Assembly (NCBI GenBank): GCA_036732565.1
Contig: DAINCF010000074.1
Coordinates: 1-18,499 of the forward strand
Direction of reading: 5' to 3'
Length of the DNA stretch: 18,499 nucleotides
DNA from: JAIVJN01 sp036732565
Lineage (GTDB): Bacteria; Acidobacteriota; Vicinamibacteria; Vicinamibacterales; UBA2999
Shown: positions 6,459-13,235 of the stretch, piece after piece
Numbering within the stretch: the first letter of the stretch is position 1
Layout: every line of letters begins with the position of its first letter
Made by a program: the position numbers and the translations under genes
Notes under the pieces: generated by a model
The model's input: the letters and a program-made list of their open reading frames with translations, nothing else
What the model was told of the DNA's origin: nothing
Database searches by the model: none

Positions 6459-7775
6459 CTAGCGCGCGGCGGTTGCGCGCGGAGTGTGACCGACCGCCTC
6501 GTCGTACGCCGCGAGCACGGCGTCACCCATTCGCGCGACGGTGTAGTGCGCGGTCACGCCGGCGCGACCGCGGCGACCGAGCTCGCGCGCGTGATCGGGC
6601 TGCTGCCAGACGTCCATGATGCGCGTGGCGAGATCGGCGGGCGCGTCGGAGCTGGCGAGCAGGCCGCCACCCGTTCTCGCGATGACCTCGGGAAACGCGC
6701 CATGCGGGGGTTGCACCACCGGAACGCCGCACGCCATCGCTTCGAGCAGATAGAGCCCTTTGGGCTCGTGATACGGGCTCGGCACTGAGAGGACGTCGAG
6801 ATCGCGCAGGAATGCGAACTTCGCTTGGCGATCGAGCGCGCCGGCGTACTCGAACTCCTGGCCCAATCCCGCAGCGTTCAGCTCGCGCGCGATCGTATCG
6901 AGATAACCCTGATGCTCGGGCGGCAAGTAGCCGGCCGCGCGAAGTCGCGACGGCGGCAGCCCACGCTCTCTGCGAAGAATGCGATAGGTCTCGGCGAGCA
7001 CGTGCAGCCCCTTCTCGGGCGCGATGCGCGCGAAGAAGCCGAGGGTGAATGGATCGCGCGCGAGCGGCGCGGGCGACGGTAGGTCATCGAGCGAGATGCC
7101 GAGCCCGGCCACGCGCACCTTGTCGCGCGGGATGCCGAGGTACTCGCGCATGAAGTCGGCGTAGTAGTGGCTCACGGCGATGAACAGATCCACGTCCGCG
7201 ATCTGCGATCGAATCAGATCCATCGCCTCCCGTTTGTAGGGTTGGGGGAGCCCCTCCAAGAAGAGATCCTCGCCCTGCAGCGTCATGACGATAGGGCAGC
7301 CGAGCGCGCGCTTGAGCGGCGCCGCGAGGGAGATCAGCAAGGTGTACGGGATGTTGACGAGATCGGGTGGCGGCTCGTCGGCCAGCCACTCGAGCAGCTT
7401 CTCGATCTCCTTGCGTTGATGTCCGCGCTCGCCGCGCAGCGTGGAGACGGTCATCTCGCCAAGGAACTTCGGATCGACCGCGATCGAGCCCTGCGACAGG
7501 CGCTTGATGACGCTCGGGCGATCCCACAGCTTGTCCAGCAGCCGCGGCGTATGCCGGAACAACGCGACATGCTGCTCCAGATAGACGCTGATGCCACCGA
7601 AGAACACGCGCTCCTGCAGGCTGACATTCACCTCGTCCGTCAACGTCGGCGTGTAGAACGGCAGGAGCGTCACGTCGTGCCCGCGGCGAATCAGCTCCGC
7701 GGCCAAGGCGTTGTCGCGGAAGCAGCTGCCGCAGTACATCGCCGCGGCGCCGGCGGTCAGCGACAACACCCTCAT
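6459..7775 (-). CDS. Family 4 glycosyltransferase
   Basis: This 438-residue GT-B-fold retaining glycosyltransferase is cytoplasmic, with no signal or membrane helix. It starts MRVLSLTAGAAAMYCGSCFR, the N-terminal acceptor-side domain. Near the middle it has the GT4 hallmark GFFARIAPEKGLHVL (246-260). The nucleotide-sugar-binding region EPKGLYLLEAMACGVPVV (337-354) has the EX7E pair Glu337/Glu345. It should move a sugar from an NDP donor to an acceptor, and neither can be identified. Its ATG (7775-7773) overlaps the stop of the upstream aldehyde-dehydrogenase-like gene by four bases (ATGA), so the two are probably translationally coupled and work in one pathway. Without this context it would pass for an ordinary cell-envelope or secondary-metabolite glycosyltransferase. 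Confidence 0.9.
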   Translation of the reverse strand: MRVLSLTAGAAAMYCGSCFRDNALAAELIRRGHDVTLLPFYTPTLTDEVNVSLQERVFFGGISVYLEQHVALFRHTPRLLDKLWDRPSVIKRLSQGSIAVDPKFLGEMTVSTLRGERGHQRKEIEKLLEWLADEPPPDLVNIPYTLLISLAAPLKRALGCPIVMTLQGEDLFLEGLPQPYKREAMDLIRSQIADVDLFIAVSHYYADFMREYLGIPRDKVRVAGLGISLDDLPSPAPLARDPFTLGFFARIAPEKGLHVLAETYRILRRERGLPPSRLRAAGYLPPEHQGYLDTIARELNAAGLGQEFEYAGALDRQAKFAFLRDLDVLSVPSPYHEPKGLYLLEAMACGVPVVQPPHGAFPEVIARTGGGLLASSDAPADLATRIMDVWQQPDHARELGRRGRAGVTAHYTVARMGDAVLAAYDEAVGHTPRATAAR

Positions 7776-9250
7776 GCGCGCCTTTGAATCGCCCGTCGCG
7801 CGTACAGGTGATCGAACAAGTTGCCCTCGTGCGGCTGATCCCAGCCGATCTCCGTGGTCGCGATGGCACCGATGTTCAAGCGATCGACGCTCGGCGACGC
7901 AATCATGCGCCGGCGGAGCGCGGCATCGTTCGAGATGCAGGTCAGCACGAGCGTGGGGCCCAAGGCCTCCGGCAGCCGATCGGCGGCGACTTCGACGACG
8001 CTCGCGTACGGGAACAGGAACTCGCGATTGGCGAGCGCGTGGTCGGCGGCGCAGCGTACGACGGTCGGCAGGACATACGTGCCACCATGCGCCGAGACGA
8101 CGCGATCGCCTCCGCGCGCCGACTGCGAGACGTCACGGGCTGCGCCCGCCTCCGCCAGGCCTTCGGCGCGCAAGCCAACGCGCGCCTCGCTCTGATCGCT
8201 GGCCAGATCTTGATCGATCAGCGCCGAGATGCGATGCGCGACGCCCGGATCGGCGAATGGCGCCAGCACCGCTTCGGGATCGTCGGCCGCACGGGGGACG
8301 ATCGCCGACAGCCGCGCGGCGAGGGCGTCGGCCAGGCGGTCGGCGTGCTTGGTGACCCACACGCCCGAGGCGTTCACACACGACCGGCCACCGTTGTTCG
8401 AGATCGACTCGACGATCACGTCGAGATGGCGCTCCCAATTGTCCGCTTCGTCGGGGCCGATGACGATCTTGCTGTAACCCGGTCCATGCACTTCCACGCG
8501 GGGGTCGGCGGCCCATCGCTTCGTCGATCCCACGTCGCCGAACACCATGCCGCGCCCCGTGTGCCGGAGGATTTCGTTGCCGCCGGCGTGATCGGCGGGG
8601 TAGTAGGCGAACGCCTCGGGCGGCGCGCCGGCCTTGATCCACGACTGGATGACGCGGAACGGCGTCCACGGCTCGGCACTGCCGGGCTTCAAGACGAGCG
8701 GCATCTTCAACACCGTCGCCGGTGCCCACAACGCGTGCACGCCAGGCGAGTTGCTCGGCAGCACGACCCCAAGGGCGTCGGCGCGCGGGTAGAAGCTCAT
8801 GAGCCCACCCGACACGCGTCCGATGCCATCGTCGAGCGCGGCAAGATCCAGATCGCGCGTCAGCCCGCGAAGCACTTCTTCCACCTTGCTGAGCACGCCG
8901 TGCACCTTGCGCATGTTGCGCTGGACGTTGCTCCACGGCATACCGGTCGTGGCCGACACGTGCTCGACGTACTCCTGGGGACTCTGGGTGTGTCCGGACT
9001 CGGCATCGAGCAGCAACGTGTCGTGGAGAAAATGCTCGGCGGCGCGACCAGCCATTGCCATCAATTCGCGCACGGGAATCGCCGCCAACGCGCGACGGGC
9101 CTCATCCTGGCGCAACAGATCGCGACGGATGAGCCCAACGTTCGCCTGACTGACCCGAGCGAACGGCTCCCGCGTACGGAAGTGCGAGACGACGGCTTGA
9201 TCGACGCTGCGATAAGGAGCGCCCCAACGAAGGATTGGAAGATGAATCAT
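7772..9250 (-). CDS. Aldehyde-dehydrogenase-fold, probable acyl reductase
   Basis: This is a 492-residue protein of the ALDH superfamily (numbering from the ATG at 9250). Visible motifs are the nucleotide-site segment VVLPSNSPG (163-171, matching the PWNxP region), VLKPGSAEPWTP (186-197, matching VVKPSExTP), FGDVGSTKRW (237-246, matching the GSTxVG turn), and the catalytic cysteine Cys291 in NNGGRSCVNAS. The LELGG motif that carries the general-base Glu in typical ALDHs is replaced by VHGPGYSK. This suggests acyl-thioester or acyl-enzyme reduction (LuxC-like chemistry) rather than aldehyde oxidation. The upstream LuxE/PaaK-like gene supports that reading, and the downstream GT4 gene overlaps it by ATGA. 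A TTG four codons upstream (9262) is an alternative start. The ATG is preferred because GGAAAA lies 6-11 bases before it. The substrate is unknown. Confidence 0.82.
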   Translation of the reverse strand: MIHLPILRWGAPYRSVDQAVVSHFRTREPFARVSQANVGLIRRDLLRQDEARRALAAIPVRELMAMAGRAAEHFLHDTLLLDAESGHTQSPQEYVEHVSATTGMPWSNVQRNMRKVHGVLSKVEEVLRGLTRDLDLAALDDGIGRVSGGLMSFYPRADALGVVLPSNSPGVHALWAPATVLKMPLVLKPGSAEPWTPFRVIQSWIKAGAPPEAFAYYPADHAGGNEILRHTGRGMVFGDVGSTKRWAADPRVEVHGPGYSKIVIGPDEADNWERHLDVIVESISNNGGRSCVNASGVWVTKHADRLADALAARLSAIVPRAADDPEAVLAPFADPGVAHRISALIDQDLASDQSEARVGLRAEGLAEAGAARDVSQSARGGDRVVSAHGGTYVLPTVVRCAADHALANREFLFPYASVVEVAADRLPEALGPTLVLTCISNDAALRRRMIASPSVDRLNIGAIATTEIGWDQPHEGNLFDHLYARRAIQRRA

Positions 9251-9270
9251 GGTGTTTTCCAACGGATGCT

Positions 9271-9330
9271 GCCACCAAGATCACGAAGAAAATTTGGCTA
9301 CTCTCTCTGTGGCTTTGGTGTCTTTGTGGC
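9271..9330. repeat. 60-bp imperfect inverted-repeat element inside the operon
   Basis: GCCACCAAGATCACGAAG (9271-9288) and CTTTGGTGTCTTTGTGGC (9313-9330) pair as inverted ends with 13 of 18 positions matching, around a centre rich in A, T and CT repeats. This A+T-richer stretch contrasts with its GC-rich neighbours. I remember CTTTGTGTCTTTGTGG-type sequences as dispersed in many bacterial genomes. It fills most of the 88-base gap between the LuxE-like and ALDH-like genes. Confidence 0.6.
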
Positions 9331-9338
9331 AACCAGTT

Positions 9339-10427
9339 TCAATACACTCCCTCCACCACACTCTTCGCAAATCGTGAAAAGGGCCGCACGTTGCGGACGC
9401 CGTCCCAGGGATACTGCGGGCACGGGGGCTCGCGTTCGGCTTCGTCTCGTTCCAGGAAGCGCGGCATGAAGAACTCACGCGTCAGGGTCGTCAGGCGGAC
9501 GCGTCCGGTCTGGCCGTAGCCCACGACCTGATTCGGGGAATCGGGATTCACGACTTCGATCATCGCGCGCGGCGAGGGCGGGAAGTAGATGATGGCCCAG
9601 TTGTCCTCGGGGGTCGGCGGCTTGTGCGTCGCCAGCCCCATCAGGGTGTTGCCGTAGGTCGGCGCGAAGTAGGCGCCCTCCATCAGTTCCTCCACGGCAA
9701 AGCGATGGAACTGCGGCGTCATCTCGGTGCCGCCGCAGAAGACGCCGGTGATGCCCGTTTTCTTGAGCGACGTCCGCTCGCACAGCGCCTCGAGCAGCTT
9801 CGGCGTGGTGAACATGCACTTGATGCCCTCGTGGGCCTTGAGCAGGGTCAGCGCCTGATCGATCACGTGACGCTTGTAGGCCTCGACCATCTCCATCTCG
9901 CCCCACTTCAGCAGCTTGATCACCCAGCGCGGGTCGAGGTCCACGGCGAAGCAGATGCCGCCGCGATGCTGCGCGAGATGCTCGACGGCGAGGCGCAGGC
10001 GTCGTGGCCCGCTGGGGCCGACGTGCAGCCAGTCGGCGCCGGGAGGAAAGTGCTCGTCGGGCAACGTCCGGCTGAACTGCTCGTAATCGATGCGGAAGTC
10101 GTCGACGTTGATGCGTGACTTGGGGACGCCGGTGCTGCCGCCGGTCTCGAACGTGAAGATCGGCCGGTCGGCGTAGGCCCGCGGTACCCACCGGCGCACC
10201 GGTCCGCCGCGCAACCACTCGTCCTGGAAGAAGCCGAACTTGTCGAGATCGTCGTAGGTGCGCACCTCGGTCCGTGGATCCCAACCCGCACGTTCCGCCC
10301 ATTGCAGCCAGAACGGACAGCCGGTCTCGGGACTGAAGTGCCACTGCATCAGCTCGCCGACCCAGGCGTCGAGGTCGCTGCGCGCCTGCGTCAGAGAGGA
10401 AGAATCGGGGGCCGTCGCCGTGGACAT
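9339..10427 (-). CDS. LuxE/PaaK-like acyl-adenylating enzyme
   Basis: This 362-residue protein belongs to the ANL adenylate-forming superfamily, closest in shape to the LuxE acyl-protein synthetase and PaaK phenylacetate-CoA ligase group. The phosphate-binding loop is ETGGSTGVPKSR (94-105). FCGGTEMTP (230-238) matches the region before the adenine site, YGNTLMG (258-264) matches the YGxTE motif, and GYGQTGRVRLTTL (303-315) matches the hinge-side GxxGR segment. It is near LuxE length and lacks the full C-terminal lid domain of most CoA ligases, so the acyl group may stay on the enzyme or pass to a partner. Cys336 is a candidate acceptor, but this is speculation. It should activate a carboxylic acid with ATP to feed the ALDH-like reductase encoded 88 bases downstream. 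No strong Shine-Dalgarno precedes the ATG at 10427. The acid used is unknown. Confidence 0.82.
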   Translation of the reverse strand: MSTATAPDSSSLTQARSDLDAWVGELMQWHFSPETGCPFWLQWAERAGWDPRTEVRTYDDLDKFGFFQDEWLRGGPVRRWVPRAYADRPIFTFETGGSTGVPKSRINVDDFRIDYEQFSRTLPDEHFPPGADWLHVGPSGPRRLRLAVEHLAQHRGGICFAVDLDPRWVIKLLKWGEMEMVEAYKRHVIDQALTLLKAHEGIKCMFTTPKLLEALCERTSLKKTGITGVFCGGTEMTPQFHRFAVEELMEGAYFAPTYGNTLMGLATHKPPTPEDNWAIIYFPPSPRAMIEVVNPDSPNQVVGYGQTGRVRLTTLTREFFMPRFLERDEAEREPPCPQYPWDGVRNVRPFSRFAKSVVEGVY

Positions 10428-10466
10428 GAGAAGAGCTTAATTCAAGGTGCCCGAGACGTGCTGGGC

Positions 10467-10542
10467 CCGCCTTCGCGGCCGTCTGGCCGCTTCGGCGAGG
10501 TCTCGCCGTAGCTCGCGCCGACACCTCCGCGAGCGGAGGCGG
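10467..10542. repeat. Composite hairpin repeat, three stems in an outer stem
   Basis: Three perfect hairpins occur in a row: GCGGCC/GGCCGC (10475-10490, loop GTCT), GGCGAG/CTCGCC (10494-10507) and CCTCCGC/GCGGAGG (10524-10539). CCGCC at 10467-10471 can pair with GGCGG at 10538-10542 to close the whole unit. It sits in the 177-base gap between the divergent LuxE-like and TonB-receptor genes, directly upstream of the receptor's -35 box. The form suggests a dispersed structured repeat or a small structured RNA. No conserved riboswitch core was recognised. Confidence 0.6.
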
Positions 10543-10554
10543 ATGCTGCTTAGC

Positions 10555-10583
10555 TTGACAACCCTTGCGGCCCGCCGTATGAA
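10555..10583 (+). promoter_or_regulatory. Sigma70-type promoter of the TonB receptor gene
   Basis: The -35 box TTGACA (10555-10560) is a perfect consensus match. After exactly 17 bases comes TATGAA (10578-10583), which matches 4 of 6 positions of the -10 consensus. A start near 10590 would give a very short leader ahead of the Shine-Dalgarno. No obvious operator palindrome overlaps it. Confidence 0.65.
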
Positions 10584-10593
10584 GCCCGGAATC

Positions 10594-10600
10594 AAGGAGG
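10594..10600 (+). promoter_or_regulatory. Strong ribosome binding site for the TonB receptor
   Basis: AAGGAGG lies four bases before the ATG at 10605. It is the strongest Shine-Dalgarno match in the window and fixes the start of the receptor. Confidence 0.75.
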
Positions 10601-10604
10601 CGCC

Positions 10605-13235
10605 ATGACTTCCAGGCAGCTGCGGCTCACAATCGCGCTGGCGTGGGTAGCAATCCTCGTGGGCTCGACCGCATGGGCCCAGTCCGAAGGCCGGCTCAGC
10701 GGTGTGGTGCGCGACGCGACCAGCGTCGGCATCCCCGGCGTTGCCATCACCGCCATCCACGACAGTACGAAAGACTCGTTCACCGCTACCACGGACGGCG
10801 ACGGCCGCTACACACTGGCCGTGCCGCCGGGACCGTACACGGTGACGGCATCCGTGCCCAGCTTTCGCAGGGGCGTGGAGATGGTCACGATCGCGACAGG
10901 TGGGTCCAACCAACTCGATTTCCTGCTGCAGGCGCAGTTGAGCGAGGCCATCACCGTCACGGCGACCAAACGTGAGCAGGAGCTGATCGACGTGCCGTTC
11001 TCGGTCGCGGCGCCCACCGCGGAGGTCCTCCGCTCGCGGGGCGTGGAGGACCTGGAAGGCATCGCGGCGAACGTCGGCGGCCTGACGGTGCAGAACCTCG
11101 GACCCGGACAGAGTCAGGTCGCGATGCGGGGCGTGTCGGCCGGTCAGATCGTGCGCGATCAGCCGGGCGTGAAGGAGCAGGTCGGCGTCTACCTGGACGA
11201 GTCGGTCATCTCCCTCTCGCTGTTCACGCCCGATCTCGACCTGTTCGATCTGAACCGTGTCGAGGTCCTGCGCGGACCACAAGGTACGCTGTTTGGCTCG
11301 GGCTCGCTGTCAGGCACCGTGCGCTACATCACCAACCAGCCTGAGATGGGCGTCACGAAGGGATTCGCGGAGGTCGGTGCGAGCGGCGTCGTCGGCGGCA
11401 GCCTGGGAGCCGTGGCCAAGTTCGGCTTCAACGTGCCCGTCGGTGACAACGCCGCGTTGCGCGTCGCCTCGTACTACGACCGCATCGCTGGATACATCGA
11501 CGCCGTTCAGCCGGACCTGAGCGTCCAGGACAACGTCAACGACGGTTTCAGAAGCGGTGTGCGCGCCCTCGTGAAGTTCGCGCCGAGCGAGCAGCTGTCG
11601 ATCACGCCCCGCATCGTGTTTCAGCGCGTGAAGATGGGCGGCTGGAATCGCCTCGACGCCTTCAACATCCTCGCGAATGCCTTCACCACGTCGCGGCCGC
11701 CGGTGACGCTCGGCGAGCGTGAACAGTTCGCCCAACTCGAGGAAGAGTTCACCGACGACTTCGTGCTCGGCGACGTCAACATCACCTACGACTTCGGCGA
11801 TCTCGCGATTGCGTCGAATACGTCGTACACCAATCGCGACATCCTCGTCATTCGCGACGCCACGGCGCTGACGGCCAGCATCAGCGGTGGCAGCCTTGGC
11901 TTGCCCGAGCGCGTCTACACGCTCGACGCGCCGCTGTTCGACGCCACCGAGGCGAGCGTGTGGACGCAGGAGGTGCGTGTGTTCAGCGTCGAGGAGCGGC
12001 TGCCGTGGGTGGCGGGCCTGTTCTTCAGTCGCGGCGATCGTCATTACGGCCAGGATCTGCCGGTAACCGGGTTCGAGGACCTCAGTGGCATCCCGACTCG
12101 CGGGCTCCGCGCACCGAAGGACACCTTGTTCTTCTCCGACCTCGACTACAGCCTCAATCAGATCGCGCTGTTCGGTGAAGCGACCGTGCCGCTGACCGAT
12201 CGGTTCAGCGTGACTGGCGGGCTGCGCTATTACCACTTCGACGAGGACAAGGAGCAGGTGTTCGATGGCATCTTCGCGAACGACGACACCGGCCGGCTGC
12301 TGGTGTCACAGCCCGGCTCCACCGGCGCCGACGGCGTCGCTCCCCGGGTCATCGCGTCGTACAAGCTGTCGGAGAACGCCAATCTGAACGGGCAGGTGTC
12401 GCGGGGGTTCAGGCTCGGCGGCATCAACGACCCGCTCAACGTGCCGTTGTGCACGCCGCAGGATCTCGTGACCTTCGGCGGGCGTGAAACCTGGAAGGAC
12501 GAGAAGGCCTGGAACTACGAGGTCGGCGTCAAGTCGCAAGTACTGAACGGAAACGGCGCCATCAACGTGGCCGCGTTCTACATGGATATCGAGGATCTCC
12601 AGGCGACCGTGACCGCCGGCTCGTGCTCGTCGCGCGTGATCTTCAACGTACCGAAGGCGCGCAGCCAAGGCTTCGAAGTCGGGTTCGAGGCCGCCGTGAA
12701 CCGCAACCTGGATTTCGCGATCTCGGCGAGCTTCACCGATGCCGAGCTGCGATCGACGCTCACGTCGACCGATCCGAGCGGCGTCGTCAGCGTCGTCTCG
12801 GGCATCGAGGAAGGACGGAGGCTGCCGAGCGTGCCGCAGTTCCAATTCGCTGGTGCCGCGACCTATCAGTGGCAGGTGCGCGCGAACGCGCTGGCCTACA
12901 TCACCGGCACCTACCAGCATATCGGCTCGCGCTTCACGCAGGTTGGCGACGAGGACCTCGGCACGCTCGACCTGCTGTCGTTCGGCGCGAATACAATCGG
13001 CCGGCCGCTGACGGCGACGACGTTCAGATACGATCCCGAACTGCCGGCGTACGACCTCGTCAACCTGCGCGCCGGCGTGCGGCGCAACGCGTGGGACGTG
13101 TCGGTGTTCATCAACAACGTGACCGACGAGCGGGCGTTGCTGTCGCTCGACCGCGAGCGCGGCACCCGCGCGCGCGTCGGCTATCTCACGAACCTGCCGC
13201 GCGCGATCGGCGTCTCGACGAGGATTGACTTCTAG
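10605..13235 (+). CDS. TonB-dependent outer-membrane receptor with N-terminal carboxypeptidase-regulatory-like domain
   Basis: This 876-residue protein begins with a signal peptide (residues 1-25, cut after AWA). A carboxypeptidase-regulatory-like beta-sandwich follows (about 28-110: GRLSGVVRDATSVGIPGVAI, DGDGRYTLAVPPGPYTVTA). EAITVTATK (114-122) is a plausible TonB-contact region. The plug domain (about 125-245) contains VEVLRGPQGTLFGSGSLSG (219-237). The rest is a 22-strand-type barrel ending in VSTRIDF, the terminal Phe needed for BAM assembly. It would import a large or scarce substrate across the outer membrane using TonB energy. The barrel (with ITNQP and NVTDERALLSLDRERGTR) resembles FecA/CirA-type receptors of sphingomonads, but the substrate cannot be named. 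It has its own consensus promoter and strong ribosome site. Its stop shares a CTAG with the stop of the convergent kinase gene. Confidence 0.93.
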   Translation: MTSRQLRLTIALAWVAILVGSTAWAQSEGRLSGVVRDATSVGIPGVAITAIHDSTKDSFTATTDGDGRYTLAVPPGPYTVTASVPSFRRGVEMVTIATGGSNQLDFLLQAQLSEAITVTATKREQELIDVPFSVAAPTAEVLRSRGVEDLEGIAANVGGLTVQNLGPGQSQVAMRGVSAGQIVRDQPGVKEQVGVYLDESVISLSLFTPDLDLFDLNRVEVLRGPQGTLFGSGSLSGTVRYITNQPEMGVTKGFAEVGASGVVGGSLGAVAKFGFNVPVGDNAALRVASYYDRIAGYIDAVQPDLSVQDNVNDGFRSGVRALVKFAPSEQLSITPRIVFQRVKMGGWNRLDAFNILANAFTTSRPPVTLGEREQFAQLEEEFTDDFVLGDVNITYDFGDLAIASNTSYTNRDILVIRDATALTASISGGSLGLPERVYTLDAPLFDATEASVWTQEVRVFSVEERLPWVAGLFFSRGDRHYGQDLPVTGFEDLSGIPTRGLRAPKDTLFFSDLDYSLNQIALFGEATVPLTDRFSVTGGLRYYHFDEDKEQVFDGIFANDDTGRLLVSQPGSTGADGVAPRVIASYKLSENANLNGQVSRGFRLGGINDPLNVPLCTPQDLVTFGGRETWKDEKAWNYEVGVKSQVLNGNGAINVAAFYMDIEDLQATVTAGSCSSRVIFNVPKARSQGFEVGFEAAVNRNLDFAISASFTDAELRSTLTSTDPSGVVSVVSGIEEGRRLPSVPQFQFAGAATYQWQVRANALAYITGTYQHIGSRFTQVGDEDLGTLDLLSFGANTIGRPLTATTFRYDPELPAYDLVNLRAGVRRNAWDVSVFINNVTDERALLSLDRERGTRARVGYLTNLPRAIGVSTRIDF

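Noticed and set aside
5549..6619. Plus-strand open frame across the SRPBCC gene and the gap after it
   Set aside because: It has Arg-rich composition and ends in an Arg/Ala run. It has no ribosome site and the minus strand gives a better protein.
7784..9469. Long open frame on the plus strand opposite the ALDH-like gene
   Set aside because: It has low-information Arg/His-rich sequence and no motif, and the minus strand has a complete ALDH-type protein.
6459..10427. A bioluminescence (lux) operon
   Set aside because: Only LuxE-like and reductase-like proteins are present. There is no luciferase or LuxD thioesterase in the window, and a glycosyltransferase takes the last place.
10467..10542. 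A riboswitch upstream of the TonB receptor (for example cobalamin)
   Set aside because: It lies upstream of the predicted promoter, so it would not be in the mRNA leader, and no conserved riboswitch core was seen.
11310..12236. Minus-strand open frame within the TonB receptor gene
   Set aside because: It is antisense to a clear receptor, has no domain features and has typical shadow composition.
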